From: Siphonodentalium dalli
Lineage: Eukaryota; Mollusca; Scaphopoda; Gadilida; Siphonodentaliidae
DNA length: 64,000 bases
Direction of reading: 5' to 3'
Assembly (NCBI GenBank): GCA_032622095.1
Contig: CP136062.1
Coordinates: 154,126,875 to 154,190,874 of the forward strand
Part shown: one piece after another, positions 46,246 through 56,630 of the stretch
Layout: the number at the start of each line of letters is the position of its first letter
Position numbering within the stretch: the first letter of the stretch is position 1
Notes under the pieces: generated by a model
What the model saw: the letters and a program-made list of their open reading frames with translations, nothing else
Database searches by the model: none
Told to the model about the DNA's origin: nothing
Translations under genes and position numbers: made by a program

Positions 46246-47820
46246 CGATAAAAGGTTTGAACTAAGTTGGTTTGTATACCATTTTGAACAGGAATATATC
46301 CTCTATTACATATCTAAAATCCGCTTTGAGCATTTTGTAATTCAAGATGGCGTCCAAGATGGATGCTATTTTCCGTTAAGTCCGCCATTTTCCGTATGAT
46401 GCAATTATAGTGAGATAATCTTGTCATAATTATACACATGTATACATTTGAAGCTAAGACATAACGTCATATTGAAATGGCGACCGGAAGTGGATTTTAA
46501 AACTTTTACTTTGCTAATATCACATTAAGATAAGTTTCTGTGTTTGGTATTGATTAAGAATTGTGACTTTATTTTGTATTTAGCATGTTAACTGACCATT
46601 TGAGCAATGAAATGTGCCATTCATGGAGTTCCGACACCTTCCGATCACTCAAAAATTTGATTTTTCAGAATGTCGTATAACATATCACAAAATATTACCA
46701 TTGGGATTCTAGTCATAGTTCATCAATAAATTGGGAGAACTGTGCAATGTAAGTGATACATTCTGTTTTCTATGGATATTCCAACTCAATTGTACCAAAA
46801 TTGTCACTTTGGCTCAAAATGGCTGCCAAAATGTCAGCAAAATATGAAAAATGGTAAATATTGCCTTTCGTGTCATTCAACCGCTTATAAGTTGTGGTTG
46901 ATTAACAAAATTGACTACTCTGTCTTATATAAATTGAATACTAAAAGTTTTGAAGCACCTTGATTAATGTTTACTATTTTAACCACTGAAATTACCAGAA
47001 TTATTCGATTTTTTGGTCACAAACTTGACTTCAAAATCGGCAAAATATCACTTTTTAGGTTTGAACCATTGGAACTATCTTTGGTATCAAATGTGTCTAT
47101 TGTTTTTCATATGTGTTACATGTTACACACTGAGGTGTTTTATATTAAATTACTCAAGATGGCTTGTAAATGGCTACCAAATTTGGTAAAATGTTGTCAC
47201 ATATATTCTGAACATTATTCTCGGCTGTCCCGAAACATGCTACTTAATCAACTAAATGTCCTATTCTGGTTGTCCCGCTACCTTATGAGGCATAACAAGT
47301 TCATTTTAAGGGATGCAGTCAGTGGAGTCTGCCAAAACATTCCACACACAGGGCTGCAAATAAAAATGCCATCCAACCAGGGGCCCACCACCCTCCACGG
47401 GGACAAACAAAATAGTTTTCCTGCGACAAGTTTGGGACCCAGCATCTTTTCCCAGGATTTTAAACTTATAGATGCTTTTTTAATAATACATTGACAATTG
47501 AAAATTATTCGCATAAAATATGTGTTGCCTGCGAATGTGATGGTTCTATCTTGTGTTTTTATAACAATTTAAAGTGGTGGGAATATGTATGTTGTCTATA
47601 ATAAGAGATAAAAGCGGCGAGGATTAGTGAACACCTGCAACAGATAATCCTTTGAGTAAAAGGTCTACTAATTTCGGATTAAGATTATTATTCGTCTTGC
47701 ACCCATTGGTCGAATAAATGTGATAAAATCACTAATACTTCCAAGATTAACACACCTTTTGTGTAGCTCTCCCAAATCTCGGTAATGTTTTTATAATAAA
47801 TCGTGACACAACGCTCTTTA
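46246..47820. other. No supported gene; diffuse 'aagatggc' repeats
   Basis: Contains 'aaaatggctgccaaaatg' and similar mollusc-type motifs. A 175-codon open frame (46967-47494) has no domain, is AT-biased, and its last part is C-rich repeat-like text. Not called. Confidence 0.4.
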
Positions 47821-49000
47821 ATTTTCTCTGGAACTCGAAGCGTGATAGAGTAAAACGCAAATATATATGTCAGGATTATAAGAATGGCGGATTAAAAATG
47901 ATTGATGAAAAACCATTTTATGATGTCCATGAACTCAGTAATATATTTACCTTTACGTGATGGCACTATGTTCCTTACTTATGACTATCATTACATAGAA
48001 AAACAAGCAAAGAAATTAACCAATCCTTTTTGGCATGATGTCCTGATGGCATATACCAAATTTCTAGAGCAAGATAGAAACAATCGCCAAATATCAGCAT
48101 GTACGTTATGGAATAACCCAAATATAGAGCAGTACGGAAAATAAATTTCACCTCCTGGCGAGAACAGTTGGTTATCTTTTTGCATGATATGCTGGACAAT
48201 AACGGTTGTTTTCTTACACGAGACGATTTACTAAGGATCTATAACATACACACAAACTTCATCACTCTTAATAACATCCAATATCAGATAAAATTACTTG
48301 CAAAATACTTGAACAGCCTATAACTCGAACAGGCACCCCCTTTTACCAAATAATTTCATTAAATTGCTTAAAAACTGTCGAGGAGGAATAGACTTTTATA
48401 CAATTTTGATCGACATTCCAACTTATACTGTAGCACACAGAAAAGGCCAAGTGTTATTCGACAACATAATTAATTGGTATATACTGGATAAATTTCCCTT
48501 TCTCACGACGTCTGACACAAAGCTGCAATGGCTACAATTCCGAATAAATTCACGAATATTATCAACTATTAAGTTTCTCAAAATGTCCAATTTACGACAG
48601 GATGATAAATGTGACAGATGTAAAAGCGAAACAGACCACATATTTTGGAATTGTGTTCACGTTCAGGAATTCATAAAGGAACCCAGCGATTGTGGTAAAA
48701 TTAACAGCATTAATCTCTGTCCCAAACAAATGACAATGATTATCGACTCGTCACCAACGGTTCCGAACTTTACAACGAATATGCTATGGCTCCTAATTAA
48801 ACAATACATATATAGAACTAAATTCAAGCCAATTAACTTATCGCTAAATGTTTTCCTCAAAGAGTTGAATTATAGATACCAATGTGAGAAGTATACCGCA
48901 CGATGCCAATCGAAACAAGAAGAATTTTCGAAAAACTGGTTCCTTTTAGAAAAGGCTTTACATGTATAACATGTACCCACGAATCAACACCAATCAACTT
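47820..49000 (+). pseudogene. L1/Tx1-like LINE ORF2, 3' end
   Basis: Upstream fragments read 'NGGLKMIDEKPFYDVHEL' (47884-47937) and 'NPFWHDVLMAYTKFLEQ' (48022-48075), separated by stops. An intact 201-codon stretch (48364-48969) follows with 'TKLQWLQFRINSRILST', 'FLKMSNLRQDDKCDRC' and a C-x2-C-x5-H-x4-C knuckle ending 'HIFWNC'. The G-G-L-K-M-I-D, W-H-D and T-K-x-Q-W-x-x-F-R-I blocks are typical of the post-RT region of the L1/Tx1 group. The catalytic RT is missing: a 5'-truncated, decayed copy. 3' UTR is probably to ~49250. Confidence 0.8.
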
Positions 49001-50334
49001 GAGTATCCTGGAAATTATCTCTTCGCCAGTTCAAAAACTCACTTAGCTATTATACCCGGAAATACGAGACCCCCCGCCAATATCACAGTGCCGTCTATGG
49101 TTAGATGTCGTACGGGAACAAAGTTCAAGGATTTAAAATCTGAATTACTATATAAAAATGAACATATATTCACTATCAGTCACTGGGAGTGCATATGGTG
49201 TACGAAAGACGTGTAAATGAAGTGAGCGAATTGGAAGAATATCACTTGATATATAATAATATGCACCTCTGTTTATATTTACATTCCTTCATCGATGTCT
49301 GTTTATTCCAATAATTTTTTTTAATTCGTTGGGACCTGCGGGTGTGAAAAATTTTGTTTGTACATATTCATGTATTTGGCCACCCCTATTTTGACGGTCA
49401 AATGGGTGGATATTTAGACAGAGTATTCTTCCCTGTTCTATGCTGCTATTGAAAACTTTTTGATTATATCTGGCTTCAGATCACTAATGGCATTAGCAGT
49501 TGAACACTTATCATATGCATAGATCTGCATAAATTGGGTCATTGTTGAGCGGAGCACATCTGGTTATCTCAGGACAATTGATATCATGTTCATTATATAT
49601 TAACAGGATAAGTTTTTATACTATAATAATATATGTTTTGCCCCCCCCCGATGCAATATGTATTTTGCCGAATTTTGGTATTCTATCCATTATTATGTGG
49701 CTACTCTCGCCCATTATAGCATCAACATTAATCAACTTAGTACAGTGTGTATGTCTGTTGACTGTATGGTCATAGGTTATGTGAGTAGGTATACAGGGAG
49801 TTAGTGATTGCATGAATGGTGTGAATAGTTATGCAATGTGTACCTATATGGCCATGGATGGGGTGTCCATGCTGAGATGTATAGGTATATAAGGAATAGC
49901 TGTATGGTCACATGCGATGTCACCATTTATACATGGAGATGCTGTCTTCATTGAAGTGGTGTATGGGTATGACGAGAGCAGCTACATCGTCCACATGTGT
50001 GTTGTTTATGTATATATTCTTTGGATGGTATCATCGAATGTATTCGCTGGTTCTGTGTTCTATTCGCTCGCTCTTAAACTTGCAATATTATCACTCGCCA
50101 ATATCCAATGGATCTTTCAAGCCAGGCGCCACATCCGGTGTATGTATTCTCGCCGGTGTTAAGCTGATCAGTTCATCATATCCGTCGATTGTATTGACCC
50201 AGTTATGTATCACATGGACGATGGACTATCTGCCTCCTCGTCTTTTCTATCATCGTCACATTCACCTCAATGTGGTGAGATATTGTATTTGACACTTATG
50301 GCATATTCCTAAGGAGCGCTATGTACATCTGTAT

Positions 50335-50338
<4 letters not shown>
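49001..50338. other. No gene seen
   Basis: Likely LINE 3' UTR at the left. A poly-C run lies near 49641-49649. The 49912-50292 open frame is featureless. Confidence 0.4.

Positions 50339-50427
<89 letters not shown>
50339..50427. repeat. (CT)n microsatellite, ~44 units, uninterrupted
   Basis: 89 nt of perfect CT dinucleotides. The purity suggests high mutability. Confidence 0.98.
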
Positions 50428-50430
<3 letters not shown>

Positions 50431-51479
50431 CTGTATCGGCTGATACCACCTGTTGACTACGTGTCTCGGTTTACAGTCTCCTCCCTGGTCTGATCAATTG
50501 GTATTCTACCAAAGGTATTGAACAGTGCAGCCAAATTGGTTTTGTCATATGCAAAATCAACGAATATCCATCAAACTAATTTGCCAATCACCCCCTCGAG
50601 AGCGCGTAACAACCCCATGCATCAGTGTGTCTCCGACCATGTCCAAACATCCAGAGCGCAGAACGTGGTCCATTAGATTGTCGTAGGTAAGCCAGAAACT
50701 GACTGAATTTGAATGTCATCATCTGATAGTCAGCGCTAACTGAAACATGGTTCAACTCAGTCCATTTAATACCATTTTCATATAATTTTATTGGATCGCT
50801 TTTAACATTCCGAAAACGCCCACCATTGTTTTCAACCTAAGAAATCCGACTATTACTCCGGATACTGTATCTTGACTTCATAGTCCCCAATTTAGATGGT
50901 TTGTTCCAGTCCCTGAGTGCAAACTGTAATTGTACTGGTTGTCATCAGTCTGTAGTTGGATGTAGCGTAGTGGGTGGTAGTTTCTTGTCGGTGCACTGCT
51001 AAAGGTTGGCATAGGTATTACTATGGATTGGTTAACATATCGATGGAAAACGAGTAGGCGGGGTATCAGTCGGCGCTGTTGCAGGGTAGGTAGTTTCAGC
51101 TGTTGTAATAAAATGGTGACTTTAGTGATATCAAGATATTCGGGTTATGTCACTTTTATTCCTTGCTCCTATTACGATTGTCAACTATAACATAAAACAT
51201 GTTTCTATATAATTGAGTAAGTCAGATAACTGAGTCTAACCCGGACAAAATAAGAGTCATTTTCATGTATACTAAGATGACCGCGGGGCGAATTGATTCG
51301 ATCACAATCCACTAAGATATTATTACCCAAACAATAGAGAGGTTTTGCAAATTCACTCTTTAAAAACACTTCTTCAAATATCTCAGTTATTCCGTCAATA
51401 ATCATAACCTCAATCACAACCTCGCGTGGCAAGTGTTACTCCGATTGAATATCAATTAATATGTAATCGTGAACCCCTT
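50428..51479. other. No gene seen
   Basis: No frame, repeat unit or RNA recognised. Confidence 0.4.
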
Positions 51480-51640
51480 AACATGCATTAAGGCAGCTAC
51501 CACAGACAATGAACTTATCTTACCATGAAATTGTTTCATATATATCTGATGTCGTCCATTTGGTACGATTACTTCCAGCCTACGGTGATGTGGATGCATG
51601 TGTACAAGAAGACGACCAGTAGGTCATGCCATCTCCCAAT
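51480..51640. repeat. Dispersed repeat, empty-site copy 1
   Basis: 'catgcattaaggcag', 'accacagacaatgaacttat' and 'ccatgaaattgtttc' match 52920-53270 and 53830-54010. TTAA is uninterrupted at 51488-51491. Confidence 0.7.
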
Positions 51641-52126
51641 AATATATAATATGTTTTATTTGAGATTTTTATTATGCGTTATCATTGTTATATATTATAC
51701 AGTTATTACACAATGTTGTGTACAGTATGTGTTTTTCTTGTACGAGTCCAGGTTGTGGTGAAAAGTCATATTGGACGAGACACGCAGTGACTTTTTCACC
51801 ACAACCTGGACGAGAAAAACAAGAAAAACACACTCTGTACACAACATTGTACAATCACATTTTTATTATCCATCTGTATGTGTATCCAAATTTTGGGAAT
51901 AAAACATTTGTGGTTATTTTTGGTATTTGTCGACACTTAATTCTCTATAAAAGCCTGTAATTGATCATCAGAAAGCATGATTTGGAAAAGTAAACACGGA
52001 AGTGAGAAAAAAACTCACTGCGAAAGTGAAACGTCTGCTAAATCCACCAGTGTTGTGCGCGCATCACAGTTTCACTGATTCATTTTGCAATAGAATTAAT
52101 TCGTGACGTCACAGAGTCCCGATAAA

Positions 52127-52706
52127 TAGATACAACCGCATGAGTGTCTGGATTTTGACGAAATTATCGCACGAGATTTGTTGGCGGAGCGATACCTCGA
52201 GTGCGGGACGCAGTCCCGCCGAGGTATCGCGTTCCGCCAACAAATCGAGTGCGATAATTCGTCACAATCCAGACACTCATGCGGTTCTATTTTTATTACA
52301 TATCTCCGTATCATGTAAGTTGGCTCACAATCGTACATCTCCGGTACAGAAAATGTGAATTTAATTGAATTTTAACGGCATTTCATGGTTAACGCAACAA
52401 TCAGACAGGGAGCCCGTCTATCCGCGAGTGACCTTGACCCATCTTTAACGATGCGTTTGAAATTAAATTCTGTGCCTCGACAAACATATTCTTGAAATGA
52501 AACTACTTGAATGAATCATCTCATCGATTGATCGCTTATTGTTTCTTTATTGTCGTGATTGAAAAAGTAAAAATAGTAACGGCGAGAACCAGTCTAACAA
52601 CACTGAATGAAATAGTTCCGTCGACAGATTGCACTAGTGCGATTCTGAGAATTATCACATGCCTGGAAACTCGTGCGATCATGCGAATTACGTTGATAGA
52701 TATGTA
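52127..52706. mobile_element. 580-bp insertion nested in the foldback element
   Basis: Flanked by ATAAA on both sides (52122-52126, 52707-52711), present once in the homologue at 30340-30960. It contains the strong hairpin 52136-52284 and otherwise unassigned sequence. No coding. Type unknown. Confidence 0.65.
52136..52284. repeat. Hairpin, ~70-bp arms, GC-rich centre
   Basis: 'ccgcatgagtgtctggatt' pairs with 'aatccagacactcatgcgg', 'gatttgttggcgga' with 'tccgccaacaaatc', 'gcgatacctcg' with 'cgaggtatcgc'. The centre is 'gcgggacgcagtcccgc'. Confidence 0.9.
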
Positions 52707-52839
52707 ATAAAAAGTCATATTGCACGCTTGGGATTCCAATATGACTTTTCCCCCGGATTGGCGGATTTTGCCCAATCAGAAATAGTGTTAGTTAAGTGAT
52801 GGATAATAATACTAAATAAAAATTGAATTGGATTGGAAA

Positions 52840-53270
52840 TGGGTACCGCGATCAATGTAGAATGAAAAGGTCGGCGCACTTCGCAATTGATGCAGTCAAC
52901 GCAAAATGAATCAGCCATTGATATACTATGCATTAACCCTTTCGTAACGAGAGCTTCGCTGGTGCAGCACTGGATATACTGTGCCAGTGCATTCTCTTAC
53001 ATATGCGACTCTCTCATATGGAGATGCGCATAAATAAGAGATTACATTGGCTTACATGGTTAATGTAAATATTGTTAGGAACATGATTTTCTTTATATAT
53101 TCATGCGAGGCTCTCTATGGGAGAATATAAGAGAAATCATGGCACATCTGAAAATTTCAGGAAGCTCCAGTCATGGAAGTGTTAATGCAGATACAAAAGT
53201 CAACGAACTTGTTATCTTCCCATGCAATTGGTTCCTATCTGCTACAGGGTTCACACTATAATATGCCAAA
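52840..53270. repeat. Dispersed repeat copy 2, occupied by a TTAA element
   Basis: 'aaaatgaatcagccattgat' lies left of the insertion and 'gtcaacgaacttgttatctt' plus 'ccatgcaattggttcc' right of it, matching 53870-53980 and 51480-51540. Confidence 0.75.
52933..53185. mobile_element. TTAA element, second family, copy 2
   Basis: TTAA at 52933-52936 then CCCTTTCGTAACGAGAGCTTC. The right end is the complement of ACTTCCATGACTGGAGCTTC, then TTAA (53182-53185). Diverged hairpins 'ccagtgcattctcttacata' and 'atgattttctttatatattc' with partners lie inside. Two unoccupied paralogous sites (51488, 53910) confirm the borders. Confidence 0.8.
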
Positions 53271-53819
53271 TTGGCCAAACCAAATTTCATTTGCCATTGA
53301 TTTCGTCAAACTTTTGGCCAAAATGATTTTTACCCCAAAATGGGAAATCTAATTAAAAAACCCAAATTGATTTGAGAATCAAATTTATAATATGAGCATC
53401 TGCTAACTGTCAACACAAGGCCCGCATGGCAGTGAACTATCAAACAATGGGCTACCAAATACAATAAAACAGTAATGAGGATTAACACTAATGAATCCTT
53501 CGTCTGTCATAAGGCTGAATGGTATATGGTAGGTAATGGTATATTGTCAAGTAACATTAGTGGGATTAAAGAAGTCTAGACACGGTATTTGAAGGTGTGG
53601 ACATAATTATATAGAATGTTAGATGTTAAATAAAAAAAAAATAGTTATTAATTCTGGGACAAGAAAATGAGGATTTATTTGGTCAAAGTTTTGTTTTAAT
53701 TTGGAAAAAAAAAATAAGAATTTGCCAAACAATTGGCCCAATGATAGTTCGGCCCAGCGTGAACACTGATCTGCTGTAGTCCAACATGCAGCTTCGTACG
53801 ATTGATTCGAGACCACCAT
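53271..53819. other. No gene seen
   Basis: Short A/T runs only. Confidence 0.4.
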
Positions 53820-54130
53820 GCCACCATGCAGTGGGCTCCGCGATCAGTGTAGACTCAACGGGGCGCAGTAAAATAATGCAAAATGAATCGACCAGTGATA
53901 TAATATGCATTAAAATAGCTATCACAGACAACGAACTTATCGTCTCGTAATGCAATGTTTCCAATCTGCTGTCGTCTAACAACTTGGTATGATTGCGTCC
54001 AGCCCATCAACGTGTGGGTTCCACAATCATTGTGGATTTAAGGGTTTGCACCGATCGATTTATCCTATATTAATCGGCCAATTAGTATATCATATGTATT
54101 GCGACAGTTTCCAAAGATAATGGAGACAAT
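53820..54130. repeat. Dispersed repeat, empty-site copy 3 and a diverged unit
   Basis: 'gggctccgcgatcagtgtag', 'caaaatgaatcgaccagtga' and 'gcattaaaatagct' resemble 52845-52940 without the insertion. A more diverged unit follows at 54015 ('gtgggttccacaatcattgt'). Confidence 0.75.
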
Positions 54131-55061
54131 ATCACCCTATATAGATCCAACACCCTGGCACATGCATGTGGCTATCTGGAAATTGAGCAGACACGTGGTC
54201 GATAACATATAACAGGCATGTCAGAAAACTGGTATTTTATGGCTGTTATCGTCGCGTTTCAATATAATAATCTATGCCTAGCTAGTGTAGTTATATCTAG
54301 CATATATTAGATGGCCTTGGTTTTTCAAACAACCAAAAGTGCAATTTGTGTTTTCTTGATAAACTTTGAGTTCGTCCAAATTTGGGGACACTTTTGACTT
54401 AGTGTAACCCCTTTACTGGAAGAATTACAATGTTGTTGTATTTGACAAACAATTGGAAATTAAGCATTCGTTCACAGCATTCAGTCGTTGGCAATGACAT
54501 TTTCGAATAGATAATAGATCTGTCCGGTCAATACAATTGAAAAAAAATATGCCTTGAAGTACTGTTGTTCGGTGGAAGCCATCTACTAACTCTATTTTAT
54601 AATTTTTTCGACAAATCTTGGGAATAGAAATTCAATAAAACTGCCAAAGTCTGCGCACTTTTCGGCTTATGCTATCTGTCATCATTTTTCTATTTAAATT
54701 TGCAAATACCTCGCTATAACCAAATACCGAATTGTTTGAAACAGAGGTTTACTGGAACATGGTCACACAAGTGTTTTTGTTTACAACCCAAATTTCCTGG
54801 AAGTGGGATCTATAGGGTGCATATATTATAATTAACTGCTAATTTAGAAAGTGTTGCCACCCTCAACTGTGAATGTTCTTCTTACTATAGATTTGTTACA
54901 TAATGGGGTATGTCTAACAACCTGGATCACCGTTATCGATGGTCTAGTGGTATGCAAGAGTGACGTGGGGAGTTGGTATATATGACTTCACTGCAATTTA
55001 GTAGATGACTTTAATTGTGACATGGCAATATCAAATAGAAATGGTGACAGAAAACAATGGT
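54131..55061. other. No gene seen
   Basis: No domain or repeat unit recognised. Confidence 0.4.
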
Positions 55062-56280
55062 GCATACATAGGCATACAAGTGCATGAGAGTTGAAAGATG
55101 CCCCACCACATTGACTTGTTAAAATATAAGTTAAAAAAATTAAATAAATGAAAAAAGAGCTCGCCACTTTACGAGTCACGACACACATCTCTAGGGATAT
55201 AAATATGTCATTGCATAATTTTCGTCTCTTTTATTTATTTAATTTTTTAACATTTCACGAAATTGAAAACTAATAAAACAAAATAAGATTATGAAAAATT
55301 TAATAATAATGCTGGTTTGGAATTGATATTGCAACCGATTTTTTATATTACATTTGAATTTGATTAGGGTGATTATTGTGTCAATAATTTATTAAGAAAT
55401 CGATATAAATTCGAAACTGGTGTCTAAGGAATGATACATGATTATTGATTTCCATGTTTGTATATAATAGCAAGTTTAATTAGCCACATGTACATACGCG
55501 TGTGTGAAAGTTATAACGTGTGTTACTATGCTATTGCAAAGGAATGCATTGGAAGGAACAGTCACGATTTTACGACGCCAAACTTTCACGTTTTTCACTT
55601 TGACTTTCACGTTGTATTAATTATTTTGTTTTGACACACTTTCTCGCTCGTTTCCGCTTGAGTAGAAACTCCATTACGCCAGTATACTATATTGTTAAAT
55701 CGTCTGGCTCTCACTGTATATCAGTCAAAACAAAACGCCGATATGACCATTATGTCTATTATTTGCAGAATGCGGTCCCAGAGAGTGAATTTAGTGATGA
55801 TATCACACACAACGGGCTAGCATCACTAAATTCACCATATGTTGACCTCATTCTGCTTAGGCCTCGTCTTCTGGGAAGTATCTATTGTCTGAAATTAACT
55901 TTGTTTTAATTAATTTTCTTTGTTTTCAGTGTCTATATCCCCTAATTTGCTGAAGATAAAATGCATAACCGATGTGACTATATAATGGATGAACATCACG
56001 AACTTCAATGTGGCCATAGGTCTCCCATAACAGTGGAAGTCTAATCAGAATTAGGTGCCCAGATGGTGAAGTTGATGACGCTAGCCCGCAGTGTGGGATA
56101 GCGTCACTAAATTTCCCTCCGGGACCTCATTCTGCATAAGACAGACACGCACTATTTCGCGTGTGGGATTAAGGCCTAAGTTTCTGTGGTATTCGCATGC
56201 ACATGCTATCAATCCCCAAATGGTAAATGACGAAAACGTGTCCGTCATATGATTTCCCCACACCGTGCCACACGATGAAA
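55062..56280 (+). repeat. Segmental duplication, copy B
   Basis: Collinear with 34757-36476 plus 39057-39105 but lacking the 2.58-kb element. Both hairpins are present (55768-55858, 56048-56138). The 61-bp minisatellite has one unit instead of three, and a stretch around 35360-35760 is shortened. Confidence 0.85.
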
Positions 56281-56379
56281 TAGATCATGCCACGAATCTC
56301 TACTCTGGATAACGCCCGCAGAGATCATATTCCACAAGTACAAAACCTTGGAACTTATATTTATATAACTATCAATCAT

Positions 56380-56630
56380 AAATATCGCGTAAATAGTATG
56401 TTATTTTCAAGTTCATACGCTTTGTTATGTAAACAAAATATATGCCTATGATATGTTTAGCAAGATATGTGGATAGGATGGTATCCACGTGCCTTGTTAA
56501 ACATGATGATAGGCATTGATGAGTTGCTGTTCCGCTAATATCACAAAATTCTGCTTCGCATGCCTGAACAATTTGATAAACATTGACTGACACTCACATA
56601 AGATTTGTTAACGTACAACTCCTTATTATA
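56380..56630. repeat. Dispersed repeat with unoccupied TTAA-like site
   Basis: 'gatatgTTTAgcaagatatg' (56450-56468) corresponds to the site interrupted at 45721-46059. The right part matches 46060-46245 and the left part partly matches 42690-42775. Confidence 0.75.

Larger units (their letters stand above)
51705..52815 (+). mobile_element. Foldback element, copy 2, with nested insertion
   Basis: Inverted homologue of 30340-30960. The left hairpin (51708-51853, 'acaatgttgtgtacagtatg' paired with its complement) is followed by 'gtatttgtcgacacttaat' and 'cgtgacgtcacagag'. At 'cccgATAAA' (to 52126) it is interrupted, and resumes at 'ATAAAaagtcatatt' (from 52707), ending with 'gtgttagttaagtgatggat'. 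Confidence 0.8.

Noticed and set aside
46967-47494. 175-codon open frame on the + strand
   Set aside because: AT-biased, no recognisable domain or signal. It overlaps mollusc-type 'aagatggc' repeat text and a C-rich repeat-like end.
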